Shown here: positions 49,699 to 57,547 of the stretch, piece by piece | Numbering within the stretch: position 1 is the stretch's first letter | Layout of the letters: each line of letters begins with the position of its first letter | NCBI RefSeq assembly: GCF_002161085.1 | Contig: NZ_NFLU01000008.1 | Coordinates: 1 to 64,000 of the forward strand | Direction of reading: 5' to 3' | From: Flavonifractor sp. An112 | Lineage (GTDB): Bacteria > Bacillota > Clostridia > Oscillospirales > Oscillospiraceae | DNA length: 64,000 nucleotides | Program-made: the position numbers and the translations under genes | The notes under the pieces: generated by a model | The model's database searches: none | Seen by the model: only the letters and a program-made list of their open reading frames with translations | Told to the model about the DNA's origin: nothing

Positions 49699-50406
49699 AT
49701 GAAGCGGATCGGACAGTGGGCCCTGCTGTGGGTGCTGGCTCTGGCCACCGCCGGTTATCTGGTGTTCTGGCCGGGAGGCACGGTACAGACCGCGGGGCCT
49801 ATGGACAGCGGACGACCCGTTCTGGTGCTGGACGCAGGCCACGGCGGGGAGGACGGGGGCGCTGTATCCCTGACCGGCGTACCGGAGAGCCAGATCAATC
49901 TGGCCATCGTGCAGAAGCTGGATCTGCTGCTGGGGCTGTGCGGCCAATCGCCGGTGGTGCTGCGGCAGGAGGATATATCTCTCCACGACCCGTCGGCGGA
50001 TACACTAAGAGAAAAGAAGGTCTCTGACCTGAAAAACCGGGTAGCGATGGTGGAGGGGACGGAAAACGGGGTGCTGCTGAGCATCCATCAGAATATGTTC
50101 ACCAACGCCAAGTACCACGGGGCACAGGTGTTTTACGCCCCCACCCAGGGAAGCCAGGAGTTTGCCGTCCACACCCAGGAGGTGCTGCGGCAGACGGTGG
50201 ACCAAACCAATGAGCGCCAGGCCAAGCCCATTCCGGACACGGTCTACCTCATGAACCACATTACACGCCCTGCCATTCTGGTAGAGTGCGGCTTTCTGTC
50301 CAACCCGGAGGAGGAGGGCAAGCTGCGCTCGGAGGGTTATCAGCTCCAGCTGGCCGCCGCTCTCACCGGGGCGTGGCTGCAATATGAGGGCAATTTTACA
50401 TCGTAA
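49699..50406 (+). CDS. cwlD: Germination-specific N-acetylmuramoyl-L-alanine amidase CwlD
   Basis: 235-residue Amidase_3 protein with an N-terminal membrane anchor (ALLWVLALATAGYLVF). Catalytic zinc site: LDAGHGGEDGG (His, Glu), SIHQNMF (second His) and ILVECGFLSNPEE (Glu). CwlD trims peptide side chains to make muramic lactam in spore cortex. Site GGGGGGAGCGG before the ATG. Confidence 0.88.
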   Translation: MKRIGQWALLWVLALATAGYLVFWPGGTVQTAGPMDSGRPVLVLDAGHGGEDGGAVSLTGVPESQINLAIVQKLDLLLGLCGQSPVVLRQEDISLHDPSADTLREKKVSDLKNRVAMVEGTENGVLLSIHQNMFTNAKYHGAQVFYAPTQGSQEFAVHTQEVLRQTVDQTNERQAKPIPDTVYLMNHITRPAILVECGFLSNPEEEGKLRSEGYQLQLAAALTGAWLQYEGNFTS

Positions 50407-50458
50407 CGCCGCCGTACAGGGCGGCTACACCAAAGAATAAAGGGAGGATCATCCACCC

Positions 50459-51823
50459 ATGAAAGCAAAGACCATGTTTTACTGTACCGAATGCGGCAAC
50501 GAGCTGCCCAAGTGGGCGGGCCAGTGCCCCGCCTGCAAGGCGTGGAACACCATTGTGGAGCAGCCCGCCGAGACCAAGCGGAAGAGCTCCGCGGCCGTGG
50601 CCACGGCAGGGGAGCGGCGGGGCAGCATCAAACCCCGGCTCATGGACGAGGTGGAGACCACCCGGGAGCTGCGGTTCCAGACCGGCATGAACGAGCTGGA
50701 CCGGGTGCTGGGCGGCGGCGCCGTCCAGGGCTCCCTGGTTCTGGTGGGCGGCGCCCCGGGCATCGGCAAGTCCACCCTCATGCTCCAGATCTGCCAGAAC
50801 CTATGCCGGTTTGCCAAGGTGCTCTATGTCTCCGGCGAGGAGTCCGAGCGGCAGATCAAGCTGCGGGCCGAGCGGCTGGGGGTGCGGGGGCAGGAGCTCT
50901 ATCTGCTGGCGGAAACCAACCTGGACGACGTGGTGGAGGCGGTGACCGCCCTCCAGCCCGACGTGCTCATCGTGGACTCCATCCAGACCATGTACAACGG
51001 AGAGCTGTCCGCCGCCCCCGGCAGCATCGGCCAGGTGAAGGACTGCACCATGGCCCTGATGAATCTGGCCAAGGGCAGGGGGGTGACGGTGTTTGTCATC
51101 GGCCACGTCAACAAGGAGGGCTCCATTGCCGGACCCAAGGTGCTGGAGCACATGGTGGACTGCGTGCTCTACTTCGAGGGCGAGCAGCAGAACTCCTACC
51201 GCATCCTCCGGGCGGCCAAGAACCGCTTCGGCGCCACCAACGAGATCGGGGTCTTCGAAATGGGGGACGCCGGTCTCACTGAGGTACCCAACCCCTCGGA
51301 GATGCTGCTGGCCGGGCGGCCCCAGGACACCCCCGGCACCTGCGTCACCTGCGTTATGGAGGGAGTGCGGCCGGTGCTGGCGGAGGTCCAGGCCCTGCTG
51401 GCCCCCACCAGCTTCAACGTGCCCCGGCGCACCTGCAACGGCTTCGACTTCAACCGGGCCAACCTGCTGCTGGCAGTGCTGGAGAAGCGGGGCGGGCTGA
51501 TGGTCAGCTCCTGCGACGCCTACATCAACGTCATCGGCGGCCTCAACCTGGACGAGCCCGCCGCAGACCTGGCTATGGTGGTGGCTCTGGCCTCCTCCTT
51601 CCGGGACCGGCCGGTGCCCGGCGACCTGGCCGCCATCGGGGAGGTGGGCCTCACCGGTGAGCTGCGGTCGGTAAACGCCCTGGGTCAGCGGCTCAGCGAG
51701 GTCCACCGACTGGGCTTCACCAAATGCCTGGTGCCCCAGCGCACCGGGGCCAAGCTGGAGGTCCCCGATGGGCTCCAGCTCATCAAGGTGCGCAACATCC
51801 GGGAGGCCCTGGCCTTTTTATAA
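50459..51823 (+). CDS. radA: DNA repair protein RadA
   Basis: 454-residue RecA-like helicase. Zinc finger (CTECGNELPKWAGQCPAC), Walker A GAPGIGKSTL, KNRFGATNEIGVF (the RadA-specific motif) and a Lon-like C-terminal domain (GLNLDEPAADLAMVVAL) are clear. Acts in branch migration during recombination. Start ATG after GGGAGGATC. Confidence 0.95.
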   Translation: MKAKTMFYCTECGNELPKWAGQCPACKAWNTIVEQPAETKRKSSAAVATAGERRGSIKPRLMDEVETTRELRFQTGMNELDRVLGGGAVQGSLVLVGGAPGIGKSTLMLQICQNLCRFAKVLYVSGEESERQIKLRAERLGVRGQELYLLAETNLDDVVEAVTALQPDVLIVDSIQTMYNGELSAAPGSIGQVKDCTMALMNLAKGRGVTVFVIGHVNKEGSIAGPKVLEHMVDCVLYFEGEQQNSYRILRAAKNRFGATNEIGVFEMGDAGLTEVPNPSEMLLAGRPQDTPGTCVTCVMEGVRPVLAEVQALLAPTSFNVPRRTCNGFDFNRANLLLAVLEKRGGLMVSSCDAYINVIGGLNLDEPAADLAMVVALASSFRDRPVPGDLAAIGEVGLTGELRSVNALGQRLSEVHRLGFTKCLVPQRTGAKLEVPDGLQLIKVRNIREALAFL

Positions 51824-51828
51824 AGGAA

Positions 51829-51884
51829 GCCTTCCCCTGGGGGAAGGTGGCATTTGCGGAGCAAATGACGGATGAGGGGAAGGC
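51829..51884. repeat. Palindromic intergenic repeat
   Basis: GCCTTCCCCT (51829-51838) and AGGGGAAGGC (51875-51884) are perfect inverted ends; inside lie GGGGGAAGGTGGC and the hairpin ATTTGC/GCAAAT (51852-51866) followed by GACGGATG. The same pattern recurs in many gut clostridial genomes; one copy is seen here. Confidence 0.7.
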
Positions 51885-51937
51885 CGGGTGAGTATCGAAC
51901 CATCTCTCAGAATTTTCTCTGAAAAAGCAAGTCTCTC

Positions 51938-51966
51938 TTGCAAAAAGGGAGAAAATCGGATATACT
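51938..51966 (+). promoter_or_regulatory. Sigma-A promoter of the DUF1858 gene
   Basis: TTGCAA (51938-51943), 17-base spacer, TATACT (51961-51966). Confidence 0.75.
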
Positions 51967-52000
51967 ACCAATATCCTAGAAATTTGGAGGTATTCCCTTT

Positions 52001-52207
52001 ATGGCTCAGATCACCAAAGATACCATCATCGGCGATATCCTGGACATCGCTCCCGAGACCGCTCCCATCTTCCTGTCCATCGGTATGCACTGCCTGGGCT
52101 GCCCCTCTTCCCGCGGCGAGACCGTGGAGGAGGCCTGCATGGTCCACGGCGTGGACGTGGACGAGCTGCTGGCCAAGATCAACGCCAGCGTGGGCGCTGC
52201 TCAGTAA
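52001..52207 (+). CDS. DUF1858 domain mini-protein (redox disulfide domain)
   Basis: 68 residues matching DUF1858, the hybrid-cluster-protein-associated redox disulfide domain: GDILDIAPETAPIFLSIGMHCLGCP and a third cysteine in EEACMVHG. A lone domain without fusion partner, with its own promoter and terminator. The CLGC pair could form a disulfide or bind a metal; no biochemical role is known to me. Confidence 0.85.
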   Translation: MAQITKDTIIGDILDIAPETAPIFLSIGMHCLGCPSSRGETVEEACMVHGVDVDELLAKINASVGAAQ

Positions 52208-52214
52208 CAACCGT

Positions 52215-52245
52215 AAAAAAGGAGCGGTCAGACCGCTCCTTTTTT
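52215..52245 (+). terminator. Terminator after the DUF1858 gene (copy 1)
   Basis: AAAAAAGGAGCGG paired with CCGCTCCTTTTTT. The same 31 bases are found at 52429-52459. Confidence 0.9.
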
Positions 52246-52428
52246 GAAAGCTTCGAAAAACCGGCAAAGCCGCTTTTTCGAGAAGGCTGCAGCCCGCCGC
52301 GCGCGGACAGAGTCCACACTTGCGGGCTGAGCAGTGTTTTCGTCCACGCACTTGTCGCGGCCGAAAACAGATTTGGACTTTTTTCGCGCCTGCGGGCGCG
52401 AACTCTGCGAGGCTCTTTTGATAAACTG
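52246..52428. other. 183-bp structured segment between duplicated terminators
   Basis: No gene. CGAAAAA/TTTTTCG with inner GGC/GCC (about 52258-52281), CGCGCC/GGCGCG (about 52385-52400) and other GC-rich palindromes are visible. Bordered by identical 31-base terminators, as expected for a duplication or insertion. Confidence 0.5.
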
Positions 52429-52459
52429 AAAAAAGGAGCGGTCAGACCGCTCCTTTTTT
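52429..52459 (+). terminator. Terminator copy 2
   Basis: Identical in 31 bases to 52215-52245; sits 17 bases before trmK. Confidence 0.85.
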
Positions 52460-52475
52460 CGTAGGAGGTGAAGGG

Positions 52476-53189
52476 ATGCGTCCCATGGAACTGACTCCCC
52501 GGCTGCGCTCGGTGGCCCAGCTGGTGCCCCAGGGGGCCAAATTTGCCGACATCGGCACCGACCACGCCTATCTGCCGGTGTGGCTCCTTCAGCGGGGGAT
52601 CATCACAAAAGCCCTGGCCTGCGATCTGCGGCAGGGGCCTCTGGACCGAGCACGGGCCACGGCGGAGAAATACGGCCTGACCGAGCAGATGGACTTCCGG
52701 CTGTGCGACGGCCTGGCGGGGGTGCGCCCCGGCGAGGCCGACACCATCGCCATCGCCGGCATGGGGGGCGAGACCATCGCCGCCATCCTGTCCGCCGCGC
52801 CCTGGACGTGGCGGGAGGACTGCCTGCTGCTCCTCCAGCCCATGAGCGCCCAGCCCCAGCTGCGGCTGTGGCTCCAGGAGCACGGCTACACCATTGCCCG
52901 GGAAATCCTGACCCGGGAAGGGGATACCATTTATACGACCTTCCAGGTAAAGGCCGGACCCATGCCGGAGCTCACCGCCGGTGAGCTGTGGGCGGGCCGG
53001 CAGAGCAGGGGGGAGGCCGACCCTCTGCGGAGCGAATACTTAAACCGGCTCATTGACCAGACCGGCCGGGCGGTGGAGGGGCTGCGCCGCTCCACCCGGA
53101 GCGCCGACGCCGGGCGTCTGGACGAAATGGAGCGGGCCCACCGGGGCCTGCTGGAACTGCGAGAGGAGTGGCTGTCATGGCAACCGTAA
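52476..53189 (+). CDS. trmK: tRNA (adenine(22)-N1)-methyltransferase
   Basis: 237-residue class I SAM methyltransferase of the TrmK family that methylates adenine 22 in some tRNAs. FADIGTDHAYLPVWLL, AIAGMGGETIAAIL and LLLQPMSAQPQLRLWL are typical. AGGAGGTG lies upstream of the ATG. Overlaps the next gene by 13 bases, as in the usual trmK-nif3 pair of Firmicutes. Confidence 0.9.
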   Translation: MRPMELTPRLRSVAQLVPQGAKFADIGTDHAYLPVWLLQRGIITKALACDLRQGPLDRARATAEKYGLTEQMDFRLCDGLAGVRPGEADTIAIAGMGGETIAAILSAAPWTWREDCLLLLQPMSAQPQLRLWLQEHGYTIAREILTREGDTIYTTFQVKAGPMPELTAGELWAGRQSRGEADPLRSEYLNRLIDQTGRAVEGLRRSTRSADAGRLDEMERAHRGLLELREEWLSWQP

Positions 53190-53974
53190 GAGAGATTTAT
53201 CAATACTTGGATGGGCTGGCCCCTTTTTCCCTCCAGATGGACTTTGACAACGCGGGCTTTCTGGTGGGCCGGGGGGACCGGGCCGTGGACAAGGTGCTGG
53301 TGAGCCTGGACATCACCGAAGAGGTGGTGGCTGAGGCCGCCCAGCTGGGGTGCCAGCTCATTGTGTCCCACCATCCGGTGATCTTTTTCCCCGCCAAGTC
53401 GGTGACCGACGCCACCCCTGACGGGCGTATCCTACTCTCCCTGGTGGAGCACAACATCGCCGCCGTGTGCGCCCACACCAACCTGGACGCGGTGTGTGGG
53501 GGCGTCAACGACGCTCTGGCCCGCAAGCTGGGTCTTACCAACATTGAGCAGCTCAAGCAGGACGGGGTGGATGCCTCCGGCCGGCCCTACGGCATCGGCC
53601 GGGTGGGCAACACCGCCGGGGTGCCCATGTACGCCCCCGCCTTCGCCGCCTTCGTGAAGGAGACGCTGGGGGCAAACGGGGTGCGCTTTGTGGATGCCCG
53701 CCGCCCGGTGCGCCGGGTGGCCGTGGGAGGCGGCGCCTGCGCCGATATGCTCAAGGACGCTCTGGCCCTGGGCTGCGACACCTTTGTCACCGCCGATGTG
53801 AAGTACAACGGCTTCCTGGACGCCAAGGCTCTGGGGGTCAACCTCATCGACGCCGGTCACTATCCCACCGAGCAGGTGGTGGTGCCTGTGCTGGCCAAGT
53901 GGCTGACCGACGGCTTCCCCAAGGTGGAGGTGCTTACCACCCAGGCCCATAAAGAGGTGTTTTCCTACCTGTGA
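53177..53974 (+). CDS. Nif3-like dinuclear metal centre protein
   Basis: 265-residue NIF3/YqfO family protein. LIVSHHPVIFFP and CAHTNLDAVCGGVND supply the metal-binding histidines and aspartate, and the C-terminal DAGHYPTEQVVV completes the site. It lacks the inserted CutA-like PII domain, so it is the short form. Function still unclear; GTP cyclohydrolase-like folds have been proposed. Start at ATG 53177 with AGGAG upstream. Confidence 0.9.
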   Translation: MATVREIYQYLDGLAPFSLQMDFDNAGFLVGRGDRAVDKVLVSLDITEEVVAEAAQLGCQLIVSHHPVIFFPAKSVTDATPDGRILLSLVEHNIAAVCAHTNLDAVCGGVNDALARKLGLTNIEQLKQDGVDASGRPYGIGRVGNTAGVPMYAPAFAAFVKETLGANGVRFVDARRPVRRVAVGGGACADMLKDALALGCDTFVTADVKYNGFLDAKALGVNLIDAGHYPTEQVVVPVLAKWLTDGFPKVEVLTTQAHKEVFSYL

Positions 53975-53978
53975 GGGC

Positions 53979-54007
53979 TTGTCAAGCCACAGAAAAAGTG
54001 ATAAACT
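53979..54007 (+). promoter_or_regulatory. Sigma-A promoter of yebC
   Basis: TTGTCA (53979-53984), 17-base spacer, TAAACT (54002-54007). Confidence 0.65.
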
Positions 54008-54045
54008 AGATGCGCTGATTTTCGACGAGAAGGGAACGAGTACCA

Positions 54046-54774
54046 ATGTCAGGACATTCCAAGTGGCATAATATTCAGAAGACCAAGGGCGCGGCCGACG
54101 CCAAGCGCTCCCAGATCTTCACCAAGATCGCCCGCGAGATGATCGTGGCCGTCAAGACCGGCGGCAGCGGCGACCCCAACAATAACTCCCGCCTGGCCAC
54201 CGTCATCGCCAAGGCCAAGGCGGCCAATATGCCCAACGACAACATCAAGCGCACCATCGATAAGGCTCTGGGCTCCGGCAACACCGACAGCTACGAGAAC
54301 GTGGTGTACGAGGGCTACGGCCCCTCCGGCGTGGCCGTCATCGTGGACGCCCTCACCGACAACCGCAACCGCACCGCCCCCGAGGTCCGTCACCTGCTGG
54401 ACAAGTACGGCAAGGGCCTGGGCGCCACCGGCTGCGTGTCCTGGTCCTTCGACCGCAAGGGCGTCATCATTATCGAGAAAGAGGACCTGGACGAGGACAC
54501 CGTCATGATGGACGCCCTGGACTGCGGCGCCGACGATATGCAGGTGGAGGACGAGGTCTTTGAGGTGTACACCGACCCCGATTCCTTCGGCACCGTGCTG
54601 GCCGCCATGGAGGAGAAGGGCTACACCTTCGTTCAGGCTGCCGTGGAGATGGTGCCCCAGAACTACGTCAAGCTGGAAAATGAGGACGACATCAAGAACA
54701 TGGAGAAGCTCATTGACCTGCTGGAGGACAACGACGACGTTCAGAACGTCTGGCACAACTGGGATCAGGGCTGA
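54046..54774 (+). CDS. yebC: YebC/PmpR family protein
   Basis: 242-residue YebC/PmpR protein: MSGHSKWHNIQKTKGAADAK, KANMPNDNIKRTIDKALG and YEGYGPSGVAVIVDALTDNRNRT are highly conserved. Once called a transcription regulator, YebC family members are also known to help translation of proline-rich stretches. A terminator follows. Confidence 0.93.
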   Translation: MSGHSKWHNIQKTKGAADAKRSQIFTKIAREMIVAVKTGGSGDPNNNSRLATVIAKAKAANMPNDNIKRTIDKALGSGNTDSYENVVYEGYGPSGVAVIVDALTDNRNRTAPEVRHLLDKYGKGLGATGCVSWSFDRKGVIIIEKEDLDEDTVMMDALDCGADDMQVEDEVFEVYTDPDSFGTVLAAMEEKGYTFVQAAVEMVPQNYVKLENEDDIKNMEKLIDLLEDNDDVQNVWHNWDQG

Positions 54775-54784
54775 GTTTACGAAA

Positions 54785-54823
54785 AAGAGGGAGCCTGCCG
54801 CAAATACGGCAGGCTCCCTTTCT
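54785..54823. terminator. Bidirectional terminator between yebC and the MerR gene
   Basis: AGGGAGCCTGCCG (about 54788-54800) pairs with CGGCAGGCTCCCT (54807-54819), with T on both sides. Confidence 0.88.
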
Positions 54824-55455
54824 CATGGAATATACTCAATATGGCGGCAGATCCATTTACCCGCCTTGCTGCCCAGCACCAGAGCGATGGGCAGGGGGAT
54901 CACAACAAAGAGCAGGACAAAGACCAGCGGATTCCAGGCAGCGGCTTGCAGCAGGACGGAGTAGTCGGAGAAGTGTTCCAGCAAAAAGACGTAAAACCGA
55001 AACATGAAATATACCGCCCACACCATGCAGAAGGCCTCCAGCTTGGAACTGTCCATTCCGGTGTGGACCCGGTCGGACTCCGGGATGGGACGGCCCTTGA
55101 CCTCCCGCTCCAGCAGGGCGGCGTAATCCTCCAGGCCGCTGGCCTGGGCGGTGTCGGTGAAGCGCAGCTTGTCGTAGGCGTCTATGGCCGCCTGGAGCCG
55201 CTGCCGGAGGGAAAAGGCCGCCCCGGAGGCGTTCTTCTGAAAATCCTCGATCATGGCGCGGATCTCCTCCAGGGTGAAGCCCGCCTTCCGCAGGGTGGAG
55301 ATGGCTTTCAGCCGGTCCACGTGGTTAGGGGAGAAGTCCAGCCAGGTCCGTCCGCCCCGGCGCTGGGCCAGGGGAACCACCAGTTTTTCCTGCACATAGA
55401 ACCGCACCGCACGCTCTGTCAGCCCGGTCTGGGCGCATACTTCCTTCATTTTCAT
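54823..55455 (-). CDS. MerR family regulator with C-terminal membrane helices
   Basis: 210 residues. N-terminal MerR winged helix (MKEVCAQTGLTERAVRFYVQEKLV, HVDRLKAISTLRKAGFTLEEI), a linker helix, then two hydrophobic helices near residues 141-156 and 172-193 (AFCMVWAVYFMFRFYVFLL and LVFVLLFVVIPLPIALVL). A membrane-bound MerR suggests sensing of membrane or envelope stress (inference). GGGAGGG lies before the ATG. Likely autoregulated through its promoter with a 19-base spacer. Confidence 0.8.
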   Translation of the reverse strand: MKMKEVCAQTGLTERAVRFYVQEKLVVPLAQRRGGRTWLDFSPNHVDRLKAISTLRKAGFTLEEIRAMIEDFQKNASGAAFSLRQRLQAAIDAYDKLRFTDTAQASGLEDYAALLEREVKGRPIPESDRVHTGMDSSKLEAFCMVWAVYFMFRFYVFLLEHFSDYSVLLQAAAWNPLVFVLLFVVIPLPIALVLGSKAGKWICRHIEYIP

Positions 55456-55480
55456 GGGCCATCCCTCCCTGGGTAAGGAC

Positions 55481-55511
55481 AGTGTACCATCTGACGTAAG
55501 GGAAGAGTCAA
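55481..55511 (-). promoter_or_regulatory. MerR-type promoter (19-base spacer) before the MerR gene
   Basis: On the minus strand TTGACT (55511-55506) and TACACT (55486-55481) are 19 bases apart, the long spacer typical of promoters controlled by MerR regulators. Confidence 0.5.
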
Positions 55512-55521
55512 GGGATTTTGC

Positions 55522-55559
55522 AAAAAAAGATGGACCGGAGCTGCACGCTCCGGTCCATC
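55522..55559 (-). terminator. Terminator of RNase P RNA
   Basis: GATGGACCGGAGC (55529-55541) and GCTCCGGTCCATC (55547-55559); read on the minus strand the hairpin is followed by seven T (55528-55522). Confidence 0.9.
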
Positions 55560-55561
55560 AT

Positions 55562-56016
55562 ATCTGCAAGTAAGCCTGTAAGCCGGGTTCTGTCCTTTAA
55601 GACAGCCATCTATCTCGACGCACCGTTGCCGGTACGCTCAAGCCGCCTCCCCGGGACGGCCGGGCCGGCCTGTTGTCCCTCCACGGCGTTGCTCCGGATA
55701 GAGTTTACAGCGATGGACGCTTGGCACGCCATCGGGTGAGCTCTTACCTCGCCTTTCCACCCTTACTGGCCGGTCGCCTCCATCTGAAGGCGGTCCTGTT
55801 CCTAGTTTCGGAAAATGGGTGTATCACGTCGGCCTGCGGCCGCCGTGATGCATCCGCCTCCACATGGAGGCAACCGGCCAGCGGTCTATTTCTGTTGCAC
55901 TTTTCCTAGGGTCGCCCCCGGCGGGTGTTACCCGTTATCCTTGCCCTATGGAGCCCGGACTTTCCTCACCCACGGGCCTTTCGCCCCGCAGGCGCGGCTG
56001 TCCAGCTTGCTTGCCC
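55562..56016 (-). ncRNA. rnpB: RNase P RNA
   Basis: Read on the minus strand it holds GAGGAAAGTCCGGGCTCC, the AGGGTGAAA-like GGTGAG.., and ACAGAACCCGGCTTACAGGC close to the 3' end, all hallmarks of bacterial RNase P RNA. P1 is visible as GCAAGCAAGC (5' side, plus 56005-56014) and GCTTACTTGC (3' side, plus 55564-55573) with one mismatch. The catalytic RNA matures tRNA 5' ends. Exact ends are uncertain by a few bases. Promoter and terminator flank it. Confidence 0.93.
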
Positions 56017-56020
56017 GACT

Positions 56021-56049
56021 ATTTTACGCTATCTTGCCCGGATTGTCAA
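56021..56049 (-). promoter_or_regulatory. Sigma-A promoter of rnpB
   Basis: On the minus strand TTGACA (56049-56044), 17-base spacer, TAAAAT (56026-56021), placing transcription start at the P1 5' end. Confidence 0.9.
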
Positions 56050-56067
56050 ATCAAAAGCGCTCAGCGT

Positions 56068-56096
56068 TTGCATTTTCCGCTCAAGTGGGATATAAT
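56068..56096 (+). promoter_or_regulatory. Sigma-A promoter of murD
   Basis: TTGCAT (56068-56073), 17-base spacer, TATAAT (56091-56096). Divergent from rnpB. Confidence 0.88.
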
Positions 56097-56130
56097 AAAT
56101 TGGTTAAACTATGAAAAGGGAGGAACTGTT

Positions 56131-57522
56131 ATGAAGCGTTCCACCATACAGGAATATCTGGCGGGTCTGAAGGGCAAGCGGGTGGCCGTCATCGGCATCG
56201 GCGTGTCCAACACCCCCCTGATCAAAATGCTGCTGCGGGCGGGTGTGAAGGTCACCGCCTGCGATAAAAAGCCCATGAGCGCCTTCGCCGGTCTGGCCGA
56301 GGAGCTGGAGAGCCTGGGCGCCACTCTGAAGCTGGGGGAGGACTACCTGGAGGACCTGGACTTTGAGGTCATCTTCCGCACACCCGGTATGCGGCCCGAC
56401 CTGCCCCAGCTGGTGGCCGCCCAGCAGAAGGGGGCCATCCTGACCTCTGAGATGGAGGTCTTTTTCCAGGTCTGCCCCTGCCGCACCATCGCCGTCACCG
56501 GCAGCGACGGAAAAACCACCACCACCACCATCATTGCCGAGCTGCTCAAGGCGGCGGGGGAGACCGTCTATGTGGGCGGCAACATCGGCAAGCCCCTGCT
56601 GCCCGACGTGGACGGCATGGAGCCGGGGGATATCGCCGTGCTGGAGCTGTCCTCCTTCCAGCTGATGACCATGGACCGGAGCCCCAACATCGCCGTGGTC
56701 ACCAACCTGGCCCCCAACCACCTGGACGTCCACAAGTCCATGGAGGAGTACATTGAGGCCAAGGAGAACATCTTCCTCCATCAGAGCGAACAGGATCTGC
56801 TGGTGGTCAATGCCGACAACGAGATCACCCACGGCTTTGCCGGAGAGGCTCAGGGCCGGGTGGCCATGTTCAGCCGCCTGTCTGAGCCCGCCCGGGGCGC
56901 CTTCCTGCGGGATGGGGTGATCTGGGTCCGCAACGAGATGCACGAGCGCCCGGTGCTGCCGGTCAGTGACATCCTGCTGCCCGGCACCCACAACGTGGAG
57001 AACTATATGGCGGCTATCACCGCTCTGGACGGCCTGGTGCCCGATCCGGTGGTGCGGGACTTCGCCCAGAAGTTCGCCGGGGTGGAGCACCGCATCGAGC
57101 TGGTGCGCACCCTGAACGGTGTGAAGTACTACAATGACTCCATCGCCTCCAGCCCCTCCCGTACCATTGCCGGCCTGCGCTCCTTCCACCAGAAGGTGAT
57201 CCTCATCGCCGGCGGCTACGACAAGCACATCCCCTTCGACGTGCTTGGCCCTGAGATCATCGGCCATGTAAAGGAATTGTTCCTCACAGGCGATACCGCG
57301 GAGAAGATCAAGGCCGCCGTGGAGAACTGCCCTGATTATCTCCCCTCCGCCCTGCCCATCACCGTCATCGACGGCTTTGAGGAGGCGGTACTGGCCGCCC
57401 ACAAGGCCGCCAAGCCGGGTGACGTGGTGATCCTGTCTCCCGCCTGCGCCTCCTTTGACAAGTTCAAGAACTTTATGGAACGGGGCGCCGCCTTTAAGAA
57501 GATCATTTATGGATTGTCATAA
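56131..57522 (+). CDS. murD: UDP-N-acetylmuramoyl-L-alanine--D-glutamate ligase
   Basis: 463-residue Mur ligase adding D-glutamate to UDP-MurNAc-L-Ala. GSDGKTTTT (ATP loop), ELSSFQL, NLAPNHLDVH and GVKYYNDSIASSP are typical. An open frame reaches back to 55864 but overlaps the rnpB gene on the other strand; the ATG at 56131 with GGGAGG upstream is the true start. No other mur genes are adjacent. Confidence 0.95.
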   Translation: MKRSTIQEYLAGLKGKRVAVIGIGVSNTPLIKMLLRAGVKVTACDKKPMSAFAGLAEELESLGATLKLGEDYLEDLDFEVIFRTPGMRPDLPQLVAAQQKGAILTSEMEVFFQVCPCRTIAVTGSDGKTTTTTIIAELLKAAGETVYVGGNIGKPLLPDVDGMEPGDIAVLELSSFQLMTMDRSPNIAVVTNLAPNHLDVHKSMEEYIEAKENIFLHQSEQDLLVVNADNEITHGFAGEAQGRVAMFSRLSEPARGAFLRDGVIWVRNEMHERPVLPVSDILLPGTHNVENYMAAITALDGLVPDPVVRDFAQKFAGVEHRIELVRTLNGVKYYNDSIASSPSRTIAGLRSFHQKVILIAGGYDKHIPFDVLGPEIIGHVKELFLTGDTAEKIKAAVENCPDYLPSALPITVIDGFEEAVLAAHKAAKPGDVVILSPACASFDKFKNFMERGAAFKKIIYGLS

Positions 57523-57547
57523 ATAGCCTCATAAGGAGGAGTTACAT

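Noticed and set aside
51888-52247. Open frame spanning the DUF1858 gene region
   Set aside because: It runs through a promoter and overlaps the recognised gene at 52001-52207 in a different frame.
55864-56130. Upstream extension of murD
   Set aside because: It runs through the RNase P RNA gene and its promoter, while GGGAGG and the family N-terminus place the start at 56131.
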